A DNA stretch of 64,000 bases from Candidatus Neomarinimicrobiota bacterium. Its GTDB lineage: Bacteria; Fidelibacterota; SORT01. This document shows positions 55,791-64,000 of this stretch, in pieces (the first letter of the stretch is position 1; each line of letters opens with the position of its first letter). The translations under genes and the position numbers were made by a program. A model generated the notes under the pieces. That model was not told the origin of the DNA, searched no databases, and saw only the letters and a list, made by a program, of their open reading frames with translations. The stretch spans positions 62,001 through 126,000 of the forward strand of contig JACZTG010000003.1 in NCBI GenBank assembly GCA_022573815.1, in the 5' to 3' direction.

Positions 55791-57239
55791 ATGATAAGAA
55801 GAAGGAATGGAAAACGAAACGTACTGTATTATCTGCTGCCTGTACTTTTGGTAAGCATTATATTCAACAGCAGCGAGATAAGCGCACAACCAAGATCTAA
55901 TTACTCTTTTTCTAAAATTGCCAAAAGCGCACTTTCTTCGGTAGTGAGTATTGAGACGACTAAATTAGTCAAAATGCGCAATTTAGGGCAGTTTCATCTG
56001 TTTAGGGAATTTGATGATAGTGGAGAAAATGGGAATGAAGAGATTCCAAGCGTGGGTGGCGGATCCGGTTTTGTCGTATCCGAAGATGGATATATTTTGA
56101 CAAACCACCATGTTGTTGAGGGCGCGCTGCTGTTGAAGGTCACTCTATTAAACCACAAAGTATATGAAGCGAAAGTTGTTGGACTTGATTCTTTAACGGA
56201 CCTTGCATTGTTGAAAATAGATGCGCGTAATCTTCATCCGGTAAAGTTTGCAAACTCTGATAAAACTGAAATTGGGGATTGGGTGTTGGCGCTCGGTAGT
56301 CCGCTCGGGTTAGAATCGACCGTAACCGCAGGCATAGTAAGCGCAAAAGGACGGGATATAAATATTGTAGGAAGAGATTTGAGCGCTACATCAAGAGGTT
56401 ACGCTGTGGAAAGCTTTATACAAACCGATGCTGTTATAAATCCCGGAAACAGTGGCGGTCCATTGATTAATTCTGAGGGCGAAGTAGTTGGTGTAAATAC
56501 CGCAATCGCAAGCAGGACAGGAGTTTATGCAGGATATGGATTTGCAATTCCCTCAAATTTAGCTCAACGTATTTTGAAAGATCTAATTGCATACGGTGAA
56601 GTGCGAAGAGGATACATAGGAATCAATATAGGAAATGTCGATGAAGATTTAGCCGAATATTTAGGATTGAATAGTGTGCGGGGAGTCATAGTAAACAATT
56701 TTGTACCCGGCGGGGCGGCTGAAAGCTCTAACCTGAAAATCGGGGATGTGATAACATATGTAGATGAGAAAAATGTGGACAGGGCAAATGAACTTCAAGC
56801 TGTTATCACTGGATACGGTCCTAAAGATAAAATAATATTAACTGTCGTCAGGAGAGGAATAACTAAAAAGATTCCGGTTACTTTAAAGGCGAGGGAAGTT
56901 AAAAGTAAGCGATTGGCTGAAAAATCTAAGCCAATTAAAAATCAACCTCCCCTGGGGCTACTCCTTGAAGACAGGGTACAAGTGCGGGAAAGCTGGAATC
57001 CGTTTACCGCAAGTTCAGGCGGCGGCGTGTCCGTATTAAAAGTGCGTCGCAGAAGCAGCGCTGCTGAGAAGTATATCCAAAAGGGAGATATTATTGAATC
57101 ACTCAACGGCGTGCCGCTTAACAGCTTAAAAGATTGGAAACGGGGCATCGCAAAGGTAGAAGAAGGCGAAATAATACTATTGCGAGTGAAACGCCGCAAC
57201 GGAAGTAATTTTATTGCGCTGCGTTTCTGGGGCGAATAA
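55791..57239 (+). CDS. Periplasmic serine protease HtrA/DegP family
   Basis: A 482-residue exported trypsin-like protease. The signal peptide covers about residues 1-33 (basic start, hydrophobic core, ending in SAQ). The catalytic triad is intact: His in TNHHVVEGA (near 105), Asp in DSLTDLALLKID (near 136), Ser in NPGNSGGPL (near 218). Two PDZ-like domains follow (about 270-365 and 395-478). It degrades or chaperones misfolded envelope proteins. Ribosome site AAGGAG. The next gene, dnaK, has its own leader. Confidence 0.93.
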   Translation: MIRRRNGKRNVLYYLLPVLLVSIIFNSSEISAQPRSNYSFSKIAKSALSSVVSIETTKLVKMRNLGQFHLFREFDDSGENGNEEIPSVGGGSGFVVSEDGYILTNHHVVEGALLLKVTLLNHKVYEAKVVGLDSLTDLALLKIDARNLHPVKFANSDKTEIGDWVLALGSPLGLESTVTAGIVSAKGRDINIVGRDLSATSRGYAVESFIQTDAVINPGNSGGPLINSEGEVVGVNTAIASRTGVYAGYGFAIPSNLAQRILKDLIAYGEVRRGYIGINIGNVDEDLAEYLGLNSVRGVIVNNFVPGGAAESSNLKIGDVITYVDEKNVDRANELQAVITGYGPKDKIILTVVRRGITKKIPVTLKAREVKSKRLAEKSKPIKNQPPLGLLLEDRVQVRESWNPFTASSGGGVSVLKVRRRSSAAEKYIQKGDIIESLNGVPLNSLKDWKRGIAKVEEGEIILLRVKRRNGSNFIALRFWGE

Positions 57240-57322
57240 AAGTCATAAATTCCTGACATAATGGCAGTTAAACAGCAGAGTCCCCATTAGTCTCTCTTGC
57301 CCTTATGTTCTTGAATATCAAT

Positions 57323-57388
57323 TAGTTATCTCTTTTAATAAAATTATGGTACGCTAATTGCAATTATAATTAGCAAAAGAGATAACTA
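57323..57388 (+). promoter_or_regulatory. Nested inverted repeat upstream of dnaK
   Basis: Perfect 14-base arms TAGTTATCTCTTTT (57323-57336) and AAAAGAGATAACTA (57375-57388) are separated by 38 bases, the end of which holds a second inverted repeat, GCTAATT (57353-57359) and AATTAGC (57368-57374). It is not the CIRCE operator sequence. As RNA it would form a long stem enclosing a small hairpin 36 bases before the dnaK ATG. The left arm could also pair with the ribosome site at 57408-57416. Operator or RNA regulator cannot be told apart from sequence. Confidence 0.7.
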
Positions 57389-57424
57389 TAAGTATTTATA
57401 AGACTGTAAGGAGATAGCATAACA

Positions 57425-59350
57425 ATGGGTAAGATTATTGGAATTGATTTAGGAACAACAAATTCTTGTGTGGCTGTTATGGAAGGAAACGATACGAAAG
57501 TAATCACAAACTCTGAGGGTGGACGCACGACTCCATCAATTGTTGCATTCGGCAAAGATGGTGAGAGGATGGTGGGTCAAGCTGCGAAAAGGCAAGCTGT
57601 CACAAATCCCACAAATACAATATTTTCCATTAAGCGATTCATGGGTAGATCTTATAGCGAAGTAAGCCAGGAAATAAAGCAGGTGCCGTATAAGGTTGTG
57701 AAAGGAAAAGGAGGAATCGCCCGTGTTAAGATAGAGGATAAGGAATATTCGCCGCCGGAAATAAGCGCAATGATATTACAAAAAATGAAACAAACCGCTG
57801 AAGATTATTTGGGAGAGAAAGTTACTGAAGCTGTGATAACCGTTCCCGCTTACTTTAACGATGCCCAGCGTCAAGCTACTAAAGATGCTGGTAAGATCGC
57901 AGGATTAGACGTAAAGCGGATTATAAATGAACCTACCGCAGCATCGCTGGCTTACGGGCTTGATAAGTCCAAAGATGATAAAAAGGATCAGAAAATCGCT
58001 GTTTTTGACCTTGGCGGCGGAACTTTCGATGTATCAATACTTCAGCTGGACCCTGAAATCGGGACATTCGAAGTCTTAGCAACGAATGGTGACACCCATT
58101 TGGGTGGGGACGATTTTGACCAGAAGGTAATACTTTGGTTGGTTGATGAATTCAAAAAACAAGAAGGTATAGATTTATCCGCAGATCCTATGGCGCTTCA
58201 AAGGCTTAAGGAAACTGCAGAAAAATCTAAAATAGAATTATCCACTTCACCGAAAACCACATTGAACTTACCATTTATCACTGCTGATTCAGCAGGGCCG
58301 AAACATCTCAATATAGATCTGTCCCGGGCTAAGTTTGAGGAGCTGATAGATGAAGATATGGAACGTTTGAAAGCCCCGTGCATCAGCGCTTTAAAGGATG
58401 CCAAGCTGAAAGCGTCCGATATAGACGAAATTGTTTTAGTCGGTGGCTCCACGAGAATTCCGAAGGTTCAGGAGATTGTGAAGGAGCTCTTTGGAAAAGA
58501 GGCTAATAAAAGCGTAAACGTGGATGAGGTAGTAGCGACAGGTGCCGCCATACAGGGTGGTATACTTTCCGGTGACGTTACTGACGTTCTCCTGATGGAT
58601 GTAACTCCTCTATCCCTTGGTATTGAAACTCTTGGTGGAGTTTATACCAGATTGATAGAGAGAAACACGACTATCCCGACAAAAAAATCAGAGGTTTTTT
58701 CTACCGCTGCGGAGAACCAGACAAGCGTCGAAATTCATGTTCTGCAGGGAGAGAGAGACATGGCGGTAAATAATCGTACAATAGGCAGATTTCATTTGGA
58801 GGGAATACCACCTGCCGCACGAGGAATTCCCCAGATTGATGTCGAGTTTGACATTGACGCAAATGGAATTCTTCATGTCGCTGCAAAAGATAAAGCATCA
58901 GGAAAAGAGCAAAGTATTCGAATAGAAGCATCAAGCGGTCTTTCGGACGCTGAAATTGAAAATATGGTCAATGATGCTAAAGAACACGAAACAGACGACA
59001 AAGAAAAGCGAGAAGAGATTGATCTAAGAAATTCAGCGGATCAATTAATATATCAGACAGGAAAAAATATAAAAGAAATGGAATCAAAGCTGGATGACGA
59101 CTCAAAGGCTAAATTAGAAGCCGGACAAGGCAGATTGAAAAAAGCTTTAGAGGGAACAGAATTAGAAGAAATCAGGTCCGCGTCAGATGACTTAAACTCG
59201 CTTTGGAGTGATATATCTGCAAAATTATACGATCAGTATAAGGCAGAAGACGCTACTTCATCTGAAGGAGATGCTCAGAAAGCGGATAAAGTTCAGAGCG
59301 AAGAAGAGGTTGAGGAAGCTGATTTTGAGGAGGTAGACCCCAAAAACTGA
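57425..59350 (+). CDS. dnaK: Chaperone protein DnaK (Hsp70)
   Basis: ATP-dependent chaperone, 641 residues. [16 protein letters not shown] near 5-20 (phosphate loop 1), the [15 protein letters not shown] segment near 170-184, the [15 protein letters not shown] motif near 195-209, [13 protein letters not shown]-type motif near 338-350 and the substrate domain with [15 protein letters not shown] near 390-404 are all present; the C-terminal lid ends in an acidic tail ([15 protein letters not shown]). AAGGAG lies 11 bases before the ATG. It is not followed by dnaJ or preceded by grpE here. A clear terminator follows. Confidence 0.98.
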   Translation: MGKIIGIDLGTTNSCVAVMEGNDTKVITNSEGGRTTPSIVAFGKDGERMVGQAAKRQAVTNPTNTIFSIKRFMGRSYSEVSQEIKQVPYKVVKGKGGIARVKIEDKEYSPPEISAMILQKMKQTAEDYLGEKVTEAVITVPAYFNDAQRQATKDAGKIAGLDVKRIINEPTAASLAYGLDKSKDDKKDQKIAVFDLGGGTFDVSILQLDPEIGTFEVLATNGDTHLGGDDFDQKVILWLVDEFKKQEGIDLSADPMALQRLKETAEKSKIELSTSPKTTLNLPFITADSAGPKHLNIDLSRAKFEELIDEDMERLKAPCISALKDAKLKASDIDEIVLVGGSTRIPKVQEIVKELFGKEANKSVNVDEVVATGAAIQGGILSGDVTDVLLMDVTPLSLGIETLGGVYTRLIERNTTIPTKKSEVFSTAAENQTSVEIHVLQGERDMAVNNRTIGRFHLEGIPPAARGIPQIDVEFDIDANGILHVAAKDKASGKEQSIRIEASSGLSDAEIENMVNDAKEHETDDKEKREEIDLRNSADQLIYQTGKNIKEMESKLDDDSKAKLEAGQGRLKKALEGTELEEIRSASDDLNSLWSDISAKLYDQYKAEDATSSEGDAQKADKVQSEEEVEEADFEEVDPKN

Positions 59351-59385
59351 TATAATTCCGCAACTTTTTGGTATTAAATGAGTTA

Positions 59386-59422
59386 AATGGCGAGGGAGAG
59401 CTATCCTTCGCCATTATTTTTT
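59386..59422 (+). terminator. Rho-independent terminator after dnaK
   Basis: AATGGCGA (59386-59393) pairs perfectly with TCGCCATT (59408-59415), with two further inner G-C pairs, and is followed by ATTTTTT. It begins 36 bases after the dnaK stop. Confidence 0.9.
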
Positions 59423-59456
59423 GGAGAATGAAGGCATATGAATAAAGGTTTAATAC

Positions 59457-59485
59457 TTGCGAAAACAATGGAATATAGGTAATTT
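59457..59485 (+). promoter_or_regulatory. Candidate promoter of tamB
   Basis: TTGCGA (59457-59462), a 17-base spacer and TAATTT (59480-59485), followed by GA, lie downstream of the dnaK terminator and 32 bases before the tamB ATG. Good spacing, moderate sequence match. Confidence 0.4.
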
Positions 59486-59493
59486 GATTAATA

Positions 59494-59508
59494 TGACAGA
59501 TTGTGTCA
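59494..59508 (+). promoter_or_regulatory. Palindrome TGACA-N5-TGTCA just before tamB
   Basis: A perfect 5-base inverted repeat with five-base spacer lies eight bases before the ATG, covering the place of a ribosome site and the presumed transcription start. It could be an operator or a short hairpin; no regulator can be named. Confidence 0.35.
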
Positions 59509-59516
59509 AATAAAAG

Positions 59517-62500
59517 ATGAAAAAGCATCTTAAATTATTTTTTACATCGCTGAGCCTCGTTCTTATTGTAGGTTTGATAGGATTGCTGTTTTTTATATTT
59601 CAGCCAAATTTATATCGCAATCAAATTGAATCAACATTAAATGAGGAATTCGCGTTTAAGCGTGGATCACAATTCCACATTGAAAGAGTGTCGGGTAACC
59701 TTTTAAATGGATTTGAAATTCAGAATCTAAGTTATTCCGACAGTTCAAAAACTTTTGAAATCTTCGCAGAAACCCTGCGGTTAAAATATAGCATCAGAGA
59801 TCTTCTAAAGGGTGAGTTCACGCTGAAAGAGATGAAGCTCATAAATCCATCCATTTCTATTAAGCAGAAAAAGAATGGAGCACAAAAGATTGAAGCGGAT
59901 TCAACTCTGAAAACCAGTCCGAAAATAAGTATTTCATCCTTTATAATCGAAAACGGAGTGTTGGAAATTGAAGAAGGACAATTTTCTTATCTTGTCGAAG
60001 ATTTAAATCTCAACGGCTCGTTCCTGATGAAGGATAATGAGATAAAAGTGAAAATTAAAAGCGGCGGCGTCACTTATCCTTCGCGGAATTTAGAGTTAGA
60101 AGGCTTATCGGGAACAATCGCATTTACAGAGGAAGGATGGAGGTACGACTCAATTCAGTTTACCGCACTGAACTGCGATGTGATAGCGAGCGGTTGGATG
60201 GTTACAAGTCCTAAGCTACAAATGGGATTCGACATAGCGGCAGACATAAATTCATTCGATAAAATATTTGACTTCCTCGGACAAGACGCGGAGCTGGATG
60301 GAAAAGTTTCTATAGTTGGAAACGTCGGTGGATCGCTTTCAGATTTTGGTTTTAACTTTTCCGCTTACGGAGAAACAGAGGGAAGAACTTTTGATGAATT
60401 CAACTTTTCAGGCGGATACAGTGGTGAGGAGCTGGAGTTAGTAAGTTTTGACGGAATGATCTCTAAAGCCAGTCTCAGTGGGTACGGAAAAGTCACAAGG
60501 AAAGGTGAATTCAGCGGGTCTTTAAGTTTTAAAGAATTTGATATTGGCGATCTGAAATTCGCCGATATCGAAAGTGATATTAACGGCGAAATTAAGTTTC
60601 GCGGTTCGGGATATACAAGGGAAACGCTTGAGATGGAAGGCGACCTCAATATATATAATTCTAAGATAGAAAATATTCGTATTGAAGAATCATCGAGTGT
60701 GTTTTCAATCGCAGAAGAGAATATCAATCTGAAGAAATTAACGGTTCGACTCGCAGATTCGGAATTTGAGGCAAATGGGAACCTGAGATTTAACGGAATG
60801 ATAAATGCCGATATAAAAGCGCCAATCATAAGCTTGGAAGAATTTTCGAATCTGTTCAAGCTGAGTGGTATTAGTGGAGATTTGTCGGCCAATCTAACGC
60901 TGACAGGTAAATTGGATGACTTGAATTTGGCAGGAGATTTTGATATTGCCGATCTTTCCCGGAATAATGTTACCTTCAAATCAACAAAGGGGATATTCGT
61001 TCTCAACAATATAAGCACTGATTTGAGTGGAAACGGATTTTTTCATCTGCAAGAGGGGAAATTAGGGAAAATCAAGATTAGTTCATTGGATATTTCCACG
61101 GATTTAAATGATGGAACTCTCTCTGTAAGCAATTTCAATGCAGTAAATGCGGACGATTATATGAAATTTACCGGATGGATTAATCAAGATGGACAATTTG
61201 AAATTGATTCCCTATCGGGTGAATTCAGGGGATACAAGATCAGTAGCGATGAAGCGATTCTCGGCTCAAGAGAAGGAAGCATATTCCATGTTGGACCTGT
61301 AGTATTAAATTTGATGGGCGGCAGTATAGATTTTTCCGCTGAATGGGATAAGTACTCCGGCACTATGGCGAGTTCAATATTACTCAAAACGATAGATTTA
61401 AAAATTATTTCAGATATTGTCGATTACGAGAAAGGATTTGGCGGTAAGGCAAGCGGAGCGATTGTTCTATCGAATACGATAAACTATCCGTCCATTAAGG
61501 GGCTATTGACAATCAACAAAGCAATTTATGGTGTGAATTCTTTTGATGATGTAACGGCAGATTTTATCTATAAAAATAATATTCTAAGAATCAACAAATT
61601 AAATCTAAGCAACAAAAATGATTCCTGGCTGAATATTTCAGGCTTTCTCGATTTGGATTATGACAAGATTAAAAATAATCAGTCGCCATTCTCAGGTGAA
61701 GAAGAATTAAATTTTGACATAGCGTTGAATAAGGTAAATCTTTCGAATTTTAAAAATGTAAATCCGTTTAAAGAAGATATCGGCGGGATCATCACAGGCA
61801 ATATAAAGCTGTCTAATACGTTCCTTCAACCTGAATTGGAATTTAATCTGGACTTGGAAAACGGATGGTACGATCTAATTACATTCACTGAATTGCATGG
61901 GGACGGTAGTTATAAAAATTTAAAATTAGTTTTGAACGATTTAAGGGCTAATTCTGAAAACGGAGAATACTCCGGTTATGGACAACTTCCCCTAAATCTG
62001 GCTTTGTGGAAAATAAAAGGAAGAAAGCTCGAAGGGCCGTTGACGATTAACGCCACAGGACAAAGTCGTGATCTACATTTTTTAAGTCCGTATTTCGTTG
62101 AAATTGATAATATAACAGGCAATTTCGAAATGGAGTTTGCGCTTTCAGGTACTTTTGAGACTCCGATTCGCGATGCTCATTTTATAATTAAAAACGGCTC
62201 TGTGATCACCAATCTTACTCAAAATTCACCGACCAACATAGCTGGAGAATTTCTGATTGAAAAGAATATGGGAAGAATTATTTCTCTTTCCGGAGAAATG
62301 AAGGGCGAGAAGAAGAAAGGGTTGATGGACAAGCTATTAAATAAGACGTCAGGATTATTTTCAGGATTAGGCGGAATATTCGGAAAAAGTGAGGAGATAG
62401 CTAATCCGAAACAATTTTCAATTGAAGGGGATATGGATTTCAGTTCATTTTTCAGACCGAGGTTAAATCTCAGAGCAAGAGGTGAGCAATTATATGTTCT

Positions 62501-63368
62501 CAGTATTCTTGGTGAGGTTGAAGCGATTACAGATATGGATATTACAATTACCGGAAAAGATACTATTGAAATCGCCGGTGAATTAATTCCCGATATCGTC
62601 ACCATAAGGACTGAATTCGTGGAAGAACTTGATGAAATTATCGTTGAGGAATCAATTCCTTACCTCGTTTACAACATCCATGTCGATATGCCTGATCAGT
62701 TTTATCTGAAAAATAGTCAGGCTGACATAGAATTCAGCGGTGATATTTGGATTATTAAAAGACCCGGAGAGGAGTATAATTTTTCAGGTAATCTTTCCTC
62801 TCTCAGCGGAAAATTTTATTATATCAATGACACTTTCGAGATAGAAAGAGCAAATATCGGATTCGACCCCTACGAGTTTAATCCGACATTTGATATACTT
62901 GCCACCACTACCATTGGAGGTGAGGATATCAGTGTTGAGATGGGCGGCACTCTCGAGAAACCAACCTATACCTTTGAATCGGAAAATAATTATAGCGAAG
63001 GAGATATTATTGCACTGATTAATTTCAGGCAGCCGGGAACAATTACTCCAACCGGATTACAAAGTGGCGCTAGCTTAATGGCTCGAAGTTATCTGGAAAA
63101 AAGCTTTGAAACACTTGGTGGACAATTATCAGGATTCGATATTTTTGATTTGCAAACCGAAGGTGGTAATCTTCAGGATACAGAAATATTGGTCGGACGA
63201 CGAATATCAAGAAGTTTTTTTGTTACTTACCAGGGAGGGTTATCGAGTTTTCAATCTTCACCGCAATTCGGTCTGGAATATAAGATAAATAAAGCCAGCT
63301 CTCTTGCCGGAGATATAGACACCGACGGGCTATTGCATGTCAATTATAAATTTAGGCTTCAATATTAG
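59517..63368 (+). CDS. tamB: TamB family translocation and assembly module protein
   Basis: A very long (1283-residue) envelope-spanning protein. One N-terminal membrane anchor (about 8-30) is followed by an AsmA/mlaD-like N-terminal region and hundreds of residues of repeated short beta strands, forming the hydrophobic groove of bridge-like lipid-transfer proteins. The C-terminal DUF490/TamB domain (about 1000-1283) includes the typical GGTLEKPTYTFESE segment and ends in an aromatic residue (RLQY). TamB proteins help phospholipid transport and outer-membrane protein assembly. ATG 59517 lacks a recognisable ribosome site. An Omp85 gene starts one base after the stop, the usual TamA/BamA partner. 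Confidence 0.93.
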   Translation: MKKHLKLFFTSLSLVLIVGLIGLLFFIFQPNLYRNQIESTLNEEFAFKRGSQFHIERVSGNLLNGFEIQNLSYSDSSKTFEIFAETLRLKYSIRDLLKGEFTLKEMKLINPSISIKQKKNGAQKIEADSTLKTSPKISISSFIIENGVLEIEEGQFSYLVEDLNLNGSFLMKDNEIKVKIKSGGVTYPSRNLELEGLSGTIAFTEEGWRYDSIQFTALNCDVIASGWMVTSPKLQMGFDIAADINSFDKIFDFLGQDAELDGKVSIVGNVGGSLSDFGFNFSAYGETEGRTFDEFNFSGGYSGEELELVSFDGMISKASLSGYGKVTRKGEFSGSLSFKEFDIGDLKFADIESDINGEIKFRGSGYTRETLEMEGDLNIYNSKIENIRIEESSSVFSIAEENINLKKLTVRLADSEFEANGNLRFNGMINADIKAPIISLEEFSNLFKLSGISGDLSANLTLTGKLDDLNLAGDFDIADLSRNNVTFKSTKGIFVLNNISTDLSGNGFFHLQEGKLGKIKISSLDISTDLNDGTLSVSNFNAVNADDYMKFTGWINQDGQFEIDSLSGEFRGYKISSDEAILGSREGSIFHVGPVVLNLMGGSIDFSAEWDKYSGTMASSILLKTIDLKIISDIVDYEKGFGGKASGAIVLSNTINYPSIKGLLTINKAIYGVNSFDDVTADFIYKNNILRINKLNLSNKNDSWLNISGFLDLDYDKIKNNQSPFSGEEELNFDIALNKVNLSNFKNVNPFKEDIGGIITGNIKLSNTFLQPELEFNLDLENGWYDLITFTELHGDGSYKNLKLVLNDLRANSENGEYSGYGQLPLNLALWKIKGRKLEGPLTINATGQSRDLHFLSPYFVEIDNITGNFEMEFALSGTFETPIRDAHFIIKNGSVITNLTQNSPTNIAGEFLIEKNMGRIISLSGEMKGEKKKGLMDKLLNKTSGLFSGLGGIFGKSEEIANPKQFSIEGDMDFSSFFRPRLNLRARGEQLYVLSILGEVEAITDMDITITGKDTIEIAGELIPDIVTIRTEFVEELDEIIVEESIPYLVYNIHVDMPDQFYLKNSQADIEFSGDIWIIKRPGEEYNFSGNLSSLSGKFYYINDTFEIERANIGFDPYEFNPTFDILATTTIGGEDISVEMGGTLEKPTYTFESENNYSEGDIIALINFRQPGTITPTGLQSGASLMARSYLEKSFETLGGQLSGFDIFDLQTEGGNLQDTEILVGRRISRSFFVTYQGGLSSFQSSPQFGLEYKINKASSLAGDIDTDGLLHVNYKFRLQY

Positions 63369-63369
63369 T

Positions 63370-64000
63370 ATGGTACTATTGAAACAAAAATTTATTAATC
63401 TTGCAACAAATAACCGCTCGCTTAGCGGGATTTTGCTTCTATTATTTGCTCTATTTTTTATATCTGCTGATTTAGCAAATGCTCAAGGTTTGCTTCGCGT
63501 TAAAGAAATAAAAATCCATGGAAATGAAAATTATTCCGACGGTAAGATAAAAGGGGAGATGAACTTGAAGTCACCCGGATTTCCGGGATTTCTAAGAAAG
63601 GGTTCAGAATTCAATGCCAGGATATTGAGACTTGACAGGACTTCTATTCGCAAGTTTTACGAAAGTAACGGATATATTTATGCTGAAATTACGGACTCAA
63701 TTGAAGTATTGAATCGTAAGGATATTATTATCCATCTAAATATTATTGAAGGAAAGCAGGTCAAGATTTCGGAAATAAATGTTAGAGGAAATGATCTTAT
63801 TGCCGATACTGAGATTCTCAGGATGTTTGAATCGAAATTGGGTAAGCCGCTGAATCCTTACCTTTTAAGGAAAGACCTCGCCACTATAAGGTCTGCATAT
63901 CAAGCCAGGGGTAAACCATATGCTCAATTCAGGAATGAACTCAAGGGTGATAATAATATAACAATTGTCATCGATATAATAGAAAACGAGACCGTATTTA
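63370..64000 (+). CDS. Omp85-family outer-membrane assembly protein, N-terminal part (3' end outside window)
   Basis: An open frame runs from ATG 63370 to the right edge without a stop (210 codons visible). Residues ~20-40 form a signal peptide (LLLLFALFFISADLANAQ), followed by POTRA-type repeats: VKEIKIHGNENYSDGKI near 44-60 and VKISEINVRGNDLIADTEI near 132-150, each followed by the helix-turn-strand pattern (GYIYAEI, GKPYAQF). The beta-barrel is cut off. Whether it is BamA or a TamA-like paralogue cannot be settled, but adjacency to tamB favours TamA-like or the shared BamA of FCB bacteria. Confidence 0.85.
   Translation, partial: MVLLKQKFINLATNNRSLSGILLLLFALFFISADLANAQGLLRVKEIKIHGNENYSDGKIKGEMNLKSPGFPGFLRKGSEFNARILRLDRTSIRKFYESNGYIYAEITDSIEVLNRKDIIIHLNIIEGKQVKISEINVRGNDLIADTEILRMFESKLGKPLNPYLLRKDLATIRSAYQARGKPYAQFRNELKGDNNITIVIDIIENETVF

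Noticed and set aside
57240-57424. CIRCE operator (HrcA site) before dnaK
   Set aside because: The inverted repeats here do not match TTAGCACTC-N9-GAGTGCTAA in arms or spacing; only the TTAG/CTAA core is shared by the small inner repeat.
59438-59482. 14-codon ORF (MNKGLILAKTMEYR) between dnaK and tamB
   Set aside because: Overlaps the candidate tamB promoter, has only a weak ribosome site and no supporting pattern; considered chance.
60365-61018. 217-codon open frame on the minus strand within tamB
   Set aside because: It is antisense to strongly patterned TamB coding sequence, has no ribosome site, and its product is a Ser/Leu/Pro-rich sequence typical of antisense frames.

Overview
This window is 64 kb of a densely packed bacterial chromosome of moderate, AT-leaning base composition. 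All but one of the genes I accept lie on the plus strand, and most are joined by 1-10 base overlaps or very short gaps. The cell is Gram-negative: there is a lipoprotein-sorting LolCDE set, a TamB protein, the start of an Omp85/POTRA protein and a periplasmic HtrA. The gene content (NhaD-type antiporter inside a nuo operon, two-chain pyruvate:ferredoxin oxidoreductase, archaeal-type GAPDH homologue, variant CcmE, split methylmalonyl-CoA mutase, -10 elements ending in TTTG) suggests an uncultivated FCB-group lineage. Neomarinimicrobiota (Marinimicrobia) or a relative is my best guess, but this is inference and no rRNA is present to settle it.

Layout. 1-11.0 kb: NADH:quinone oxidoreductase (nuoF-G-H-J-K-L-M, then nhaD and an unknown gene, then nuoN); nuoI is missing from its usual place. 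11.0-16.2 kb: cobalamin adenosyltransferase, moaB, moeA and a large FAD/Fe-S dehydrogenase. 16.2-19.9 kb: two-subunit pyruvate:ferredoxin oxidoreductase. 20-22.5 kb: nrnA, dcd, moaA. 22.6-27 kb: ispH-pdxS-pdxT-dxs (isoprenoids and pyridoxal phosphate). 27-29.5 kb: an unrecognised three-gene unit of an AMIN/TPR membrane protein, a small acidic coiled-coil protein and a MinD/ParA-type ATPase. 29.5-32.5 kb: methylmalonyl-CoA mutase large subunit and a GCS2-type ligase. 32.5-35.3 kb: cytochrome c maturation genes ccmE-A-B-C-D with a Cys-type CcmE. 35.3-37.7 kb: type II GAPDH homologue, metallo-hydrolase, moaD, moaE. 37.8-45.4 kb: tilS, hpt, ftsH, folP, cdaA, glnB, glnA. 45.4-46.3 kb: a lone minus-strand glycosyltransferase. 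46.4-52.2 kb: prfB (with programmed frameshift), lysS, two lol permeases and lolD. 52.5-59.4 kb: clpC, a membrane zinc peptidase, htrA and dnaK (proteostasis). 59.5-64 kb: tamB and a truncated omp85 gene.

Together these genes describe an organism with complex I respiration, c-type cytochromes, ferredoxin-linked pyruvate oxidation, B12-dependent propionate/methylmalonate metabolism and molybdenum cofactor synthesis, plus essential housekeeping. I see no rRNA, tRNA, insertion sequence, prophage, CRISPR array or recognised riboswitch. No gene-free stretch exceeds 300 bases; the longest, 257 bases before clpC, holds a candidate promoter, a palindrome and a seven-codon ORF. The most interesting items are the membrane-protein/adaptor/ATPase trio, the nuo operon with nuoI missing and two extra genes inserted, the variant Ccm system, the divergent archaeal-type GAPDH, and the inverted repeat in front of dnaK whose left arm can also pair with the ribosome binding site.
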